Below are positions 54,612 through 63,113 of a DNA stretch of 64,000 nt, in pieces. Under the pieces are notes generated by a model. That model had not been told where the DNA came from, did no database searches, and saw only the letters and a list, made by a program, of their open reading frames with translations. Each line of letters opens with the position of its first letter. Position 1 is the first letter of the stretch. The DNA is from Methanocalculus chunghsingensis. GTDB taxonomy: Archaea > Halobacteriota > Methanomicrobia > Methanomicrobiales > Methanocorpusculaceae. The position numbers and the translations under genes were made by a program. Where the stretch lies: the NCBI RefSeq assembly GCF_018132105.1, contig NZ_JWHL01000001.1, forward strand, positions 211,127-275,126, written 5' to 3'.

Positions 54612-54965
54612 TCACTCATTTTTTAACAGAAAGACATCATTCATTGTGTAATCGGTTGCTTCTTTGAGGAGGAAGTGACTCAGAACGGTCCTGATCGCAA
54701 CAATCGCCCCAAGCAGGAGAACATCCTCAATCGAAGGTGCGAGGATAGTCGCAAGAACATCAGCCGCAATGATAAATTCAAGCCCGAATATCAACTTATT
54801 TGTAAAATCAATGCGTACTGTATTATAATATATATTTGTTCGATGTATCACCTCGATCAGGACGACTCCAATGGCGGCACGTACTCCCCCATATACGATC
54901 ATGATGGCGCCCATTAGTTCAAAAATAAGGATAAAAATCGAGATAAACCAGGTCAGATATTCCAT
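54612..54965 (-). CDS. DUF1622 family small membrane protein
   Basis: 117-residue protein from the ATG at 54965 (MEYLTWFISIFILIFE). Three hydrophobic segments lie at about 4-30, 55-75 and 75-98; the pattern LMGAIMIVYGGVRA, then LIFGLEFIIAADVLATILAPS and LLGAIVAIRTVLSHFL is that of DUF1622 proteins, found near redox or phosphate genes in other organisms and of unknown function. A TATA-like TTTATATT (minus strand) about 25-30 bp upstream suggests a leaderless mRNA. It is on the same strand as, and upstream of, the CARF-like regulator, with the repeat array in between. Confidence 0.7.
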   Translation of the reverse strand: MEYLTWFISIFILIFELMGAIMIVYGGVRAAIGVVLIEVIHRTNIYYNTVRIDFTNKLIFGLEFIIAADVLATILAPSIEDVLLLGAIVAIRTVLSHFLLKEATDYTMNDVFLLKNE

Positions 54966-55008
54966 ACAAATGAGATCATCACATGTAAATATAAAGACTA
55001 TCGATTCC

Positions 55009-55020
55009 ATCTCATGAGAT
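55009..55020. promoter_or_regulatory. Perfect palindrome in the divergent DUF1622-hxlB control region
   Basis: ATCTCATGAGAT is a perfect 12-bp palindrome, 43 bp before the hxlB ATG and 44 bp before the divergent DUF1622 start. A partial repeat (TCTCATGTA) follows nine bases later. A candidate operator for either gene; function inferred from position. Confidence 0.35.
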
Positions 55021-55062
55021 ATTCTCATGTATGTTGGGGCAGAAGAATAGTCAGGTAATGTT

Positions 55063-55665
55063 ATGGATACGAAGGGACGCGTACAGGATATGATGCGGCT
55101 GATGGCCTCGAAGGTGAGAACAATTGCAGATATGATCGAGGATGATGAGGTGGAATCATTCATCAGGGAGATACTCGCTTCAGAGAGGGTCTATGTGATG
55201 GGTGCCGGTCGCTCCGGTCTTGTTGCAAAGGCATTTGCGATGCGGCTGATGCATCTCGGACTGCGATCCTATGTCGTTGGTGAAACAATCACACCGGCAA
55301 TTGAGCCATCTGATATGATCATCGCATTCTCTGGATCCGGAAATACAAAGACAGTAGCGGATATCTCTGAGACTGCAAAGGAGATCGGTGCTAAAGTTGG
55401 TCTGATCACCTCAAACAAAGATTCGCGGATCGGAAAGATCGCAGATTCCATCGTCGTCATCGAGAGCCAGCGGGATGCGGTGACAGACGACTCTCATGAA
55501 TATGAGATCCGGCAGATGATGGGTGAACACAAGTCTTTTGCACCACTCGGCACGATCTTCGAGACGACAGCAATGATCTTCTCAGATGCGCTCGTCTCCC
55601 GGCTGATGGAGATCACCGCCACCGATGAGGGAGAGTTGAAGAAACGCCACACAAACATCGAGTGA
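55063..55665 (+). CDS. hxlB: 6-phospho-3-hexuloisomerase
   Basis: SIS-domain isomerase of 200 residues that interconverts fructose 6-phosphate and D-arabino-3-hexulose 6-phosphate. With hexulose-phosphate synthase it makes ribulose 5-phosphate in archaea that lack the pentose phosphate pathway. SIS marks are VYVMGAGRSGLVAKAFAMRL, VVGETITPAI, AFSGSGNTKT and a C-terminal FETTAMIFSDALVSRLM. No hexulose synthase is adjacent. The next gene begins 10 bp later, so it may share the transcript. Confidence 0.92.
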   Translation: MDTKGRVQDMMRLMASKVRTIADMIEDDEVESFIREILASERVYVMGAGRSGLVAKAFAMRLMHLGLRSYVVGETITPAIEPSDMIIAFSGSGNTKTVADISETAKEIGAKVGLITSNKDSRIGKIADSIVVIESQRDAVTDDSHEYEIRQMMGEHKSFAPLGTIFETTAMIFSDALVSRLMEITATDEGELKKRHTNIE

Positions 55666-55675
55666 GGAAAAGACG

Positions 55676-56770
55676 ATGCAGTTTGCACAACGGGTTTCGA
55701 ACCTCGAGATATCCGGCATCAGGAAGCTTTTTGAAGCAGCCGGGCCGGACTCGATTAACCTCGGGCTTGGACAGCCCGACTTTGACACTCCTGCTCATAT
55801 CAAGGAGGCAGCCATTCAGGCGATACAGGAGGGCAGAACCGGGTACACTCCGAATCTTGGAATACCTGAGTTGCGGCAAGCCCTCAGCAGGAAATTTGAG
55901 CGGGAAAATGGTCTTTCGTATGCACCTTCTGAGATTATCGTCACTGCTGGTGCAAGTGAGGCACTTCATATCGCAATGCAGGCGATCATCAATGCAGGGG
56001 ATCGGGTGCTCTTTTCTGATCCGGGTTTTGTATCCTATGGAGCTCTTGCAGAGCTTGCAGGCGGTGTCCCCTCACCGGTACCACTTGATGACCATCTCAA
56101 TATCGATCTGGATGCGACCTTCGAAGCGATGGATGGTGCCCGGGCGATTGTTCTGAACTCGCCGGCCAACCCGACCGGGGTGGTCGAGACTGAGGAGACG
56201 ATCCGGGGTATTGTTGAGTATGCGGACGATCAGGGTGTCATCGTCATCTCCGATGAGGTCTATGAACATTTCATCTATGGTGCTACACATTATAGTGCAG
56301 GGCGGTATGGTGAGAATGTCATCACCATTAATGCCGCCAGCAAGACCTATGCAATGACCGGCTGGCGGGTCGGCTCCCTTGCTGCCCCACAGGAGATCAT
56401 CGATGAATGCCTGAAAGTTCATCAATATATTCTTGCCTGTGCAACCTCCATCTCGCAGTATGCAGCTTTAGCCGCATATACCGGAGATCAGCGTGTCGTC
56501 ACTGCTATGCGCGATGAATATCATGCCAGGCGTGATCTCCTTGCAAGTGGCCTGAAGAGAATGGGCTTTGAATTTCCCCTCCCCGAAGGTGCCTTCTACC
56601 TCTTCGTCCCGATGGATCAGGATCTCATCGAGTCGATCATTCAGGCCGGTGTCATCATCGTTCCAGGACCTGCATTCGGTGAGAATGGTCAGGGGTATGC
56701 ACGCTTCAGCTATGCAGCATCACGGGATATGCTCAATGCCGCCCTAACAAGAATTCAAAAATTAATTTAA
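55676..56770 (+). CDS. Class I/II pyridoxal-phosphate aminotransferase
   Basis: 364-residue fold-type I aminotransferase of the aspartate/aromatic group. Motifs are GAG-SEAL-like TAGASEALHIAMQ, the cofactor-holding NSPANPTGVVE, VISDEVYEHFIY, the Schiff-base lysine in NAASKTYAMTGWRVGS and the carboxylate-binding arginine near ARFSYAAS. Close to archaeal aspartate or aromatic aminotransferases; in this genome it could complete tyrosine and phenylalanine synthesis, but the substrate is not decided. It is followed directly by the M42 peptidase gene. Confidence 0.9.
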   Translation: MQFAQRVSNLEISGIRKLFEAAGPDSINLGLGQPDFDTPAHIKEAAIQAIQEGRTGYTPNLGIPELRQALSRKFERENGLSYAPSEIIVTAGASEALHIAMQAIINAGDRVLFSDPGFVSYGALAELAGGVPSPVPLDDHLNIDLDATFEAMDGARAIVLNSPANPTGVVETEETIRGIVEYADDQGVIVISDEVYEHFIYGATHYSAGRYGENVITINAASKTYAMTGWRVGSLAAPQEIIDECLKVHQYILACATSISQYAALAAYTGDQRVVTAMRDEYHARRDLLASGLKRMGFEFPLPEGAFYLFVPMDQDLIESIIQAGVIIVPGPAFGENGQGYARFSYAASRDMLNAALTRIQKLI

Positions 56771-56779
56771 GTGATTATC

Positions 56780-57811
56780 ATGGTTATGGAACTACTCAGG
56801 CGTCTATCTGACGCACATGGTGTATCAGGATTTGAAGAGAATCTTGTTGATATCATCTCTTCTGAGATCAAGCCGTATGTAGATGAACTCAGTACAGATG
56901 CAATGGGAAATCTGATCGCTATTAAGAAAGGGGGGGACTTCTCAGTTATGATCGCAGCCCATATGGATGAGATCGGCTGCATGGTCCAATATATCGATGA
57001 TCGAGGCTTTATCAGGTTTGTTCCAATCGGCGGATGGTATACCCCTGCCCTCTATGCCCAGCGGGTGATTCTTCATGGCACGAAGGGGCAGGTTACCGGC
57101 GTCCTTGGAGGGAAGCCTCCCCATATGATGAAGGAGGAGGAGCGGAAGAAAGAGATGAAGATCGAAGATCTCTTCATAGACGTTGGTGCGACAACTGCTG
57201 AAGAGGTCGCCGATCTTGGAATCGAGATAGGCACTCCGATCACAATTGACCGTGAGGTGAAGCCCCTCGCCGGAAAGCGGATCACCGGGAAGGCGTTTGA
57301 CAACCGGGTTGGTGTTGCCATGCTTATCAGGACCCTCCAGCAGGTTGAAACACCTCATACCATTTATGCAGTCTTTACCGTCCAGGAGGAGGTCGGGCTG
57401 AAAGGGGCAAAGACCAGCGCCTATGCTCTCAATCCTGACTGTGCCATCGCAACCGATGTGACGATTCCTGGTGATCACCCCGGGATCGAGAAGAAGGATG
57501 CCAGCATTGAGATGGGGAAGGGGCCGGTTATCATCATCGTCTCGGCAAGCGGGCGAGGTCTCATCTCTGATCCGAAGATGGTTCGATGGCTGAGGAGAAG
57601 TGCCGAAGTGGCAGATATTCCCCATCAGATTGAGGTCGGAACCGGTGGAAATACTGATGCGACGATCATTCACCTTGAGCGTGGTGGAATACCCAGCGTC
57701 CCACTCTCGATAGCATCACGATATATCCATTCACCGGTCGAGGTGGTCGATGGTGAGGATATTGAGAATGCTGTGCGTCTCCTCTGTGAGACGCTAAAAA
57801 CAAAACCGTGA
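56780..57811 (+). CDS. M42 family metallopeptidase (TET aminopeptidase type)
   Basis: 343-residue cytosolic aminopeptidase that forms large tetrahedral complexes in archaea and trims peptides. Two-metal site residues are visible: MIAAHMDEIG, KAFDNRVG, VQEEVGLKGA (catalytic Glu pair), ATDVTIPGDHPG and ASRYIHSPVEVV. Starts at GTG 56771, ATG 56780 or ATG 56786 are all possible; ATG 56780 is used. Homologues were once called endoglucanases, which is not a supported activity. It lies right after the aminotransferase, one possible operon. Confidence 0.9.
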   Translation: MVMELLRRLSDAHGVSGFEENLVDIISSEIKPYVDELSTDAMGNLIAIKKGGDFSVMIAAHMDEIGCMVQYIDDRGFIRFVPIGGWYTPALYAQRVILHGTKGQVTGVLGGKPPHMMKEEERKKEMKIEDLFIDVGATTAEEVADLGIEIGTPITIDREVKPLAGKRITGKAFDNRVGVAMLIRTLQQVETPHTIYAVFTVQEEVGLKGAKTSAYALNPDCAIATDVTIPGDHPGIEKKDASIEMGKGPVIIIVSASGRGLISDPKMVRWLRRSAEVADIPHQIEVGTGGNTDATIIHLERGGIPSVPLSIASRYIHSPVEVVDGEDIENAVRLLCETLKTKP

Positions 57812-57818
57812 AGGGCTT

Positions 57819-59327
57819 TTACGCCTCTTCAATATCATCTTCTTTCTGCTTCTGGGGTTTCATCGATGGGAAGAGGATGACCTCTTTGATGGAGTTCTGC
57901 CCGGTTGCGAGCATGACAAGCCGGTCGATTCCAATTCCGACGCCACCCGTCGGAGGCATGCCATAGCCGAGTGCGTTAATGAAGTCATAATCGATCATCT
58001 GCGCCTCGAGATCACCCTTCTGCCGCTTTGCATCCTGCTCTTCAAACCGCTCCTTCTGATCGAGAGGGTCATTTAATTCAGAGAAACCGTTTGCAAGCTC
58101 CATTCCAGCTACGAAGAGTTCAAAACGCTCGGTGAATCCAGGTTTTGTTCGATGCTTCTTTGCAAGGGGAGAGTTCTCGATCGGGAAGTCATAGATGAAT
58201 GTCGGTTGAATGAGCGTATCTTCGACGAAATGCTCAAAGAAGAGGGCGAGGTACTCACCTTGTGTTGTTGCCTTCTCTCTTCCATCAATTGCATGCTCTT
58301 CTGCGATGGTCCGGAGCTCATCGACAGAGTGAGCATGGATTTCAATACCTGCGGCCTCCCTGACGGCGTCTTCCATTGAGATCCGCTTCCATGGTGTCTC
58401 GAAGCTGATGGCCTGATCGTCAAATGTGACTTCTGTTGATCCCGTCGTCTCCCTGATAATTGTTGATATGAGATCCTCGGTGAGCTTCATCATATCATGA
58501 TAGTCCGCGTATGCCTCATACATCTCGACCATCGTAAATTCGGGATTATGATGGGTATCGATATCTTCGTTCCTGAAGTTTTTTGCTATCTCAAAGACCT
58601 TCTCAAATCCACCCACGATGAGTCGTTTCAGGTAAAGCTCGGGGGCGATTCTGAGATAGAGCTTCTGTTCGAGATAGTTATGGTATGTTGTGAAGGGCCG
58701 GGCATTTGCACCGCCATAGATAGGCTGGATTGTCGGTGTTTCAAACTCCATATACCCGCGATCATTGAGATATGCCCGGAGCCTGCCGGTCATCCTGCTC
58801 CGCAGATGAAAGATTGCCCGAGCCTCTTCGTTTGTGATGAGATCAACATACCGTTGCCGGTACCGGGTCTCGACCTTTGTCAGCCCATGGTACTTCTCAG
58901 GGAGAGGGCAGATCGCCTTTGAGAGGAGGGTGATCTCATCGACCCAGATGCTGACCTCTCCAACCTTTGTTCTGAAGATGTGACCACGGACACCGACGAT
59001 GTCACCGATATCGATATTTTTGGAGAAGAACGTAAATGCTTCCTCTCCAAGGTCATTTTTCCTGATATAGAGCTGTATCCTGCCACTTCCATCTCCAAGG
59101 TCTGCAAAGACGGTCTTCCCATGAGATCGTTTCGTGTAGAGCCTTCCGGCGACAGATACGGCCTCCTCACTCTTCTCATGGCCGATATCCGGAAATTTCT
59201 CATGGATCTGGCTTGCGAGATCAGTTCGCTCATACTTCCAGGGATAGACGGTGACTCCGTTCTCCTGTAACTCCCTGAGTTTTTGTACTTTCTGTTCATC
59301 AAAATTCAGGCCGGGTGTTTCGTTCAT
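57819..59327 (-). CDS. lysS: Lysyl-tRNA synthetase, class II
   Basis: Charges tRNA-Lys with lysine. 502 residues. The N-terminal OB domain (about 60-165) has VAGRLYTKRSHGKTVFADLG. The class II core shows motif 1 (GYMEFETPTIQPIYGG), motif 2 (FEIAKNFRNEDIDTHHNPEF) and motif 3 (GGVGIGIDRLVMLAT). Many archaea use the unrelated class I LysRS, so this is the bacterial-type enzyme, probably acquired by transfer long ago; a class I gene elsewhere cannot be excluded. The gene is convergent with the peptidase, seven bases apart. Confidence 0.96.
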   Translation of the reverse strand: MNETPGLNFDEQKVQKLRELQENGVTVYPWKYERTDLASQIHEKFPDIGHEKSEEAVSVAGRLYTKRSHGKTVFADLGDGSGRIQLYIRKNDLGEEAFTFFSKNIDIGDIVGVRGHIFRTKVGEVSIWVDEITLLSKAICPLPEKYHGLTKVETRYRQRYVDLITNEEARAIFHLRSRMTGRLRAYLNDRGYMEFETPTIQPIYGGANARPFTTYHNYLEQKLYLRIAPELYLKRLIVGGFEKVFEIAKNFRNEDIDTHHNPEFTMVEMYEAYADYHDMMKLTEDLISTIIRETTGSTEVTFDDQAISFETPWKRISMEDAVREAAGIEIHAHSVDELRTIAEEHAIDGREKATTQGEYLALFFEHFVEDTLIQPTFIYDFPIENSPLAKKHRTKPGFTERFELFVAGMELANGFSELNDPLDQKERFEEQDAKRQKGDLEAQMIDYDFINALGYGMPPTGGVGIGIDRLVMLATGQNSIKEVILFPSMKPQKQKEDDIEEA

Positions 59328-59453
59328 GAGTACATCCTCTGATTTTTTCGGTTACATTCAGGATGGTATACGATCCCGGAATGTGTAAGTCCGTATAGAA
59401 TGGTATTGAAGAATATTAAGCTGTGAGGGTTTACTGCAGGAGAAAAAGATTTG

Positions 59454-60149
59454 TTATCGGGATTTTGCCTGAACTCTCGGCTCAATGATTGACCAGATCA
59501 TCTCGGCGAGTTCCCGTACGTTTTTGGTCTGAATATATATCTCCCCAGGCCCGGTAATCTCTGTGACAAGCCCTTCTCCGGAGAAGAGCGTCTCTTTAAG
59601 ACCTCCAAACTTCATCACGCGATACTGGCAGGTATCGCTGAAGGCGACGAGGTGGAAGTTATCGACGATCATCTTCTCCCCCGGCTTGAGCAGATGTTTA
59701 TCGATTGCGCCAAATGTATTGATGAAGAGCGTCCCCTCACCAGAGACTTTTATCATCAGAAGACCCTGTCCGAAGAGCCCCTTTGTGAATCCTTCCCACT
59801 TGAGATCCAGATTAACGCCCTGTTCTGCGGCAAGATACGAGGATTTCTGAACAATGAATCCCTTACCGGGTGCGATAGAAATCGTCTCAATATCTCCGAG
59901 GGGTGCAGCACTTAAGGCGACCTCCCCACTTTCATTACCCGCAATGTAATCCGTAACAAAGAAACTCTGGCCGCCCAGGAGGGCAAGCCCGATAGATCCC
60001 AGGAGGCTTTTTTCCCGTTTTCGTGTTGATACCTGAATGGATGGATGCATATAGGTCATCGCACCGGCTTCGGCGGTGATCCGCTCACCTGGCCCGAGGG
60101 TGACGACGAGAAGGGAAAAAGAGGGCTTGTAACGAATTTCATATCTCAT
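59454..60149 (-). CDS. TIGR00266/AIM24 family protein
   Basis: 231-residue protein of the AIM24 beta-sandwich family. It opens MRYEIRYKPSFSLLVVTLGPGE, then ITAEAGAMTYM, the typical start, and continues with GQGLLMIKVSGEGTLFIN and FSGEGLVTEITGPGEIYIQT. Family function is unclear; the mitochondrial relative affects membrane organisation. No membrane segment or signal was found, and no functional link to neighbours is evident. Confidence 0.85.
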   Translation of the reverse strand: MRYEIRYKPSFSLLVVTLGPGERITAEAGAMTYMHPSIQVSTRKREKSLLGSIGLALLGGQSFFVTDYIAGNESGEVALSAAPLGDIETISIAPGKGFIVQKSSYLAAEQGVNLDLKWEGFTKGLFGQGLLMIKVSGEGTLFINTFGAIDKHLLKPGEKMIVDNFHLVAFSDTCQYRVMKFGGLKETLFSGEGLVTEITGPGEIYIQTKNVRELAEMIWSIIEPRVQAKSR

Positions 60150-60218
60150 CGACTATTCACCATCTTAGTATCTGCGCAGAAGATGATGAATCTATCCGGG
60201 CATTGTTGGACTCTCTTC

Positions 60219-61130
60219 CTAATATTCGAAGGTATCCATCACTTTCTGTACTTCATCAGCTGTCGAGTTATTTTTCCGGAGGTGAATGCTCCCACCGTTT
60301 GCATCAAGCGATGCATCAAATGCAGGAGGTGCATCGATGGCAGATAGGGGATGCTGATGGCAGCATGTATAGCCATAACAATCAAGAATCCTGAAGAGTT
60401 TATAGATCTCAGGTGCTTCAAGATTATTCGCTTTTAGAAGCTCCCCATCCGAAAAGATGGTGTGGGCATCTCCGTCTGCCACGATGGTGGTGTTGAGCAC
60501 AACAACCCGGTCTGCAAGATGGGAGACCGCATTGACATCATGCATGGCCACAATTGTCGTAATCCCCTTCTCCTTGTTGAGTCTGTTGATGAGGCTGATC
60601 AGGATGGAACGGTTCTTTGGGTCAAGATTTGCAGTCGGCTCATCCAGGATGAGGATTCGGGGCTCCATCGAAAGGACCGCGGCGAGTGCCGCCCTCTTCT
60701 TCTCTCCATAACTCATATGGTGAGGGACGCGGTCCTCAAACCCGATAAGGCCGACTGTCTCAAGTGCGTTTCTGACACGACGCTCAACTTCATCATGCGG
60801 CAGTCCCATGTTTGTCGGGCCGAATGCCACATCATCATAGATGGTCGGCATGAAGAGTTGATCATCGGGATCTGCAAAGACAACACCGACCTTCTCGATT
60901 CTCTTCTCTATCGGCATATATCTGACATTTTCCCCGAAGATGAGTACATTATCCTCAGTACTTTTAATCGAACCATTCAGATGAAGGAAGAGAGTCGTCT
61001 TTCCTGCCCCGTTCTGCCCTATAATGGCAAGCCTTTCACCCTCATTGATTGTCAGGGAAACATCTTCGAGTGATACGGTTCCATCAGGGTAGTGATGGTT
61101 GAGATTACGAATGGTTACAGCTTCTTTCAA
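60219..61130 (-). CDS. cbiO: Cobalt/nickel ECF transporter ATP-binding protein
   Basis: Energy-coupling ATPase, 303 residues. Walker A IGQNGAGKTTLFLH, Q-loop FADPDDQLF, signature MSYGEKKRAAL, Walker B ILILDEPTANLDP and H-loop VAMHDVNAVSHLAD are intact; the FADPDDQLF type is usual in metal importers. A C-terminal extension of about 55 residues follows the ATPase domain, with YTCCHQHPLS (a possible metal site) and a variable tail. It overlaps cbiQ by 4 bp and is the last gene of the operon. Confidence 0.92.
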   Translation of the reverse strand: MKEAVTIRNLNHHYPDGTVSLEDVSLTINEGERLAIIGQNGAGKTTLFLHLNGSIKSTEDNVLIFGENVRYMPIEKRIEKVGVVFADPDDQLFMPTIYDDVAFGPTNMGLPHDEVERRVRNALETVGLIGFEDRVPHHMSYGEKKRAALAAVLSMEPRILILDEPTANLDPKNRSILISLINRLNKEKGITTIVAMHDVNAVSHLADRVVVLNTTIVADGDAHTIFSDGELLKANNLEAPEIYKLFRILDCYGYTCCHQHPLSAIDAPPAFDASLDANGGSIHLRKNNSTADEVQKVMDTFEY

Positions 61131-61891
61131 ATTATCACCAGTGGGTATACCTGCAGTGCTCCGGCAATAGCGATGAGGAGGAGACCTGCGCCATAGTCGG
61201 TAGCCTGTATTGTGAAAGGTGCAGATGATATATGGTTTCCACGATACCCTTTCGCCTCCATCCCCCGATATACCCGTTCAGCCCTTTCATAACTTTTTAC
61301 AAGCAGCATTCCGATCAGGTTGCCGATGATGGAGAGCCCATATCTGTTCAGTCTGAATGCATATCCTTTGGAACGCATCGAACTCCATATCTGAAGAAAC
61401 TCATCCATTATGACATAGATATAGCGATACGTGAAGAAGAGCATCTGAATGATGACACCAGGCACTTTGAGGAGTGAGAGTGCCTTGAGCGTCGTCTCGA
61501 TCTTCTGGGTCCCAAGCAGAGTGAGAACGAGGGTAATAGCAGCGAGGGCCCTGATCGTTATGAGAAGAGCGAGTGAGAGCCCCTCCTCAGAGAAGGTGAT
61601 CGGTCCTGCTGACCAGAGGGATGTCCCTGATACCGTTAACGGCATCAGAAGGAGAATTGGAAGGATGAATATTAAAATCACCTTTGAACGTCTGATCATA
61701 AAACTGATCGGCAGACGGGAGATGATGAGGATGATAGCTGCCATTGTAAGCCCGAGAAGGGCTGCCTGAATGTTCAGGACAAAGACTACTGAAAAGATGA
61801 GGATGGTGAAAGAGAGAATCTTTACCCGTGGTTCAAGATTGTGGATGGGGGAGTTTAATGTTGCATATCTGTCAATATCCGGGTAGTGCAT
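61127..61891 (-). CDS. cbiQ: Cobalt/nickel ECF transporter transmembrane protein
   Basis: 254-residue T-component (CbiQ/EcfT) that links the ATPase to the metal-binding S-component. It begins HYPDIDRYATLNSPIHNLEPRV, has about five helices, and carries the two Ala-Arg-Gly-like coupling motifs in the cytosolic loop: WSSMRSKGYAF and YRGMEAKGYRG. It overlaps cbiO by 4 bp and lies 25 bp downstream of the NikL-like gene. Confidence 0.9.
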   Translation of the reverse strand: MHYPDIDRYATLNSPIHNLEPRVKILSFTILIFSVVFVLNIQAALLGLTMAAIILIISRLPISFMIRRSKVILIFILPILLLMPLTVSGTSLWSAGPITFSEEGLSLALLITIRALAAITLVLTLLGTQKIETTLKALSLLKVPGVIIQMLFFTYRYIYVIMDEFLQIWSSMRSKGYAFRLNRYGLSIIGNLIGMLLVKSYERAERVYRGMEAKGYRGNHISSAPFTIQATDYGAGLLLIAIAGALQVYPLVII

Positions 61892-61916
61892 GCCCCTCCA
61901 TCCTGATTGGTGATCC

Positions 61917-62390
61917 TCAATTGTTCTTCTGCATCTTCCGGGCAGTATATATCATCGCGAACCCGGCAAGTCCGAGGAGATACCCAAACCCTGCAATGAT
62001 CCGCGCAGCTAGTGGGATCTCATTGCCTGGGGATGTCATCGATTCTCCGGACTCAAGATCCAGGGTCATTCGTGCACGATGGCCGGTATGTTCAACGACG
62101 ATCTCATACTCTGTCACCCTCCATTTTGGTTCAAAGGCATAAAAGCCCTGTCCATCGGTGAGATCCTCTATGTAGATCTCTTCTATGCCGTCTTCAATTG
62201 CATAGATGGTGACCCTGGCATCTGCCATCGGGGTGTTTCCTTCATACCATGCCCTGATCATAACGTCATCATGGATGTCGCCCGTCATAAATGCGCCAAC
62301 GAAGGCTCTGTGGGCAGATACCGGGGCAATACATGCGGTACAGAGAAGGAGCACGATCAGCCCGACCAGTATCAGCTTATCTCTTTTCAT
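61917..62390 (-). CDS. NikL/CbiL-like metal transporter accessory protein
   Basis: 157-residue protein from the ATG at 62390 (MKRDKLILVGLIVLLLC). A signal peptide ends before HRAFVGAFMTGD, so the mature protein would begin with His, as in NikL-type nickel or cobalt ECF subunits. The extracellular part is a beta-rich carboxypeptidase-regulatory-like domain (MIRAWYEGNTPMADARVTIYA), followed by one C-terminal helix near residue 140. It takes the place of CbiN in this operon. Its start overlaps the last codons of the interrupted cbiM. Confidence 0.75.
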   Translation of the reverse strand: MKRDKLILVGLIVLLLCTACIAPVSAHRAFVGAFMTGDIHDDVMIRAWYEGNTPMADARVTIYAIEDGIEEIYIEDLTDGQGFYAFEPKWRVTEYEIVVEHTGHRARMTLDLESGESMTSPGNEIPLAARIIAGFGYLLGLAGFAMIYTARKMQKNN

Positions 62391-63015
62391 CTTTTTTTCC
62401 TCCAAATGGGATGCGGAGCAGTTCCGGTTTGACTCGTGCAAGATATCCGACAACCGCTCCTGTAACAATCGCCTCAACGATGATGATCGGCAGGTGGGCG
62501 ACGGCGAGCACCCCGGCGATGGCATAGAACTACTCACCGGATATGACAAGGACACCAACGAGGAGAAGCATTGTCAGAATTATTGCAAATCCACCACAGA
62601 ATCCTCCTGCAAGCGATAATGGCAGTTCCCGTTTAGCACCGAAGAGAAATGCAAGATAGCAGATGAGTGCTGGAATTCCGATCATTACGGCATTCACTCC
62701 GATGACGGTGATGCCGCCATGCTGAAAGAGGAGTGCCTGAAGAATGAGCCCGATGAAGAGGGCAATATAACTGAGTGGACCAAGGACGATTCCAACGAGT
62801 CCGTTTAAGATAAGGTGAGCGCTTGATGGCGGAATGTCTATATGGATGAGAGAGGCGACGAAGAATGCGCCTGCCATCACCGAGACTTTTGGTATCTCTG
62901 CTGCGATATCGCCCTGGCGGGCAGCCCAGCGGAGAGTGACACCCAGAAGAATAATGGTGATAAGCCATCCGCCGACGATAACCGGCATCGGGAGAACACC
63001 GTCTGAGATATGCAT
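62377..63015 (-). pseudogene. cbiM: Cobalt/nickel transporter substrate-binding membrane protein CbiM/NikM, interrupted by an in-frame TAG
   Basis: S-component that binds the metal ion. It opens MHISDGVLPMPVIV, with the His2 and N-terminal region that ligate metal, and has DIPPSSAHLILNGLVG and LLFQHGGITVIGVN, all diagnostic. Translation stops at a TAG (62530-62532) after LVISGE, residue 161. Reading on in the same frame gives FYAIAGVLAVAHLPIIIVE, GYLARVKPELL and a final stop at 62377-62379, i.e. the expected last helix and full length (about 212 residues). So one codon, probably CAG or GAG in origin, reads as stop. Nonsense mutation, sequencing error or special read-through are the options; TAG serves as a normal stop in several nearby genes. 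Confidence 0.85.
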
Positions 63016-63076
63016 CTTCTTACTCTCCTATTATTACCAGATTATTCATACAATTTCTATCCGAAAAAGATGATAT

Positions 63077-63107
63077 CCAGGGTGGGGGAATTGGTCCTCC
63101 CACCTGG
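63077..63107 (-). terminator. Hairpin terminator after the His-rich gene
   Basis: CCAGGTGGG and CCCACCCTGG (minus strand) form a nine-pair stem with one bulged base and a 12-base loop. The stem is followed by CATCTTTTTCGG. It begins seven bases after the stop of the His-rich protein gene and would separate it from the metal transporter operon. Confidence 0.6.
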
Positions 63108-63113
63108 TTGGAT

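Noticed and set aside
62530..62532. Pyrrolysine as the certain reading of the cbiM TAG
   Set aside because: TAG ends mutS, mutL, aroD, phoU, the aldehyde dehydrogenase and the ABC ATPase here, and no pyl gene is visible. Kept only as one option.
63016..63060. NikR-type operator upstream of cbiM
   Set aside because: A single GTATGA half-site is present on the minus strand but no matching TCATAC at the required spacing.
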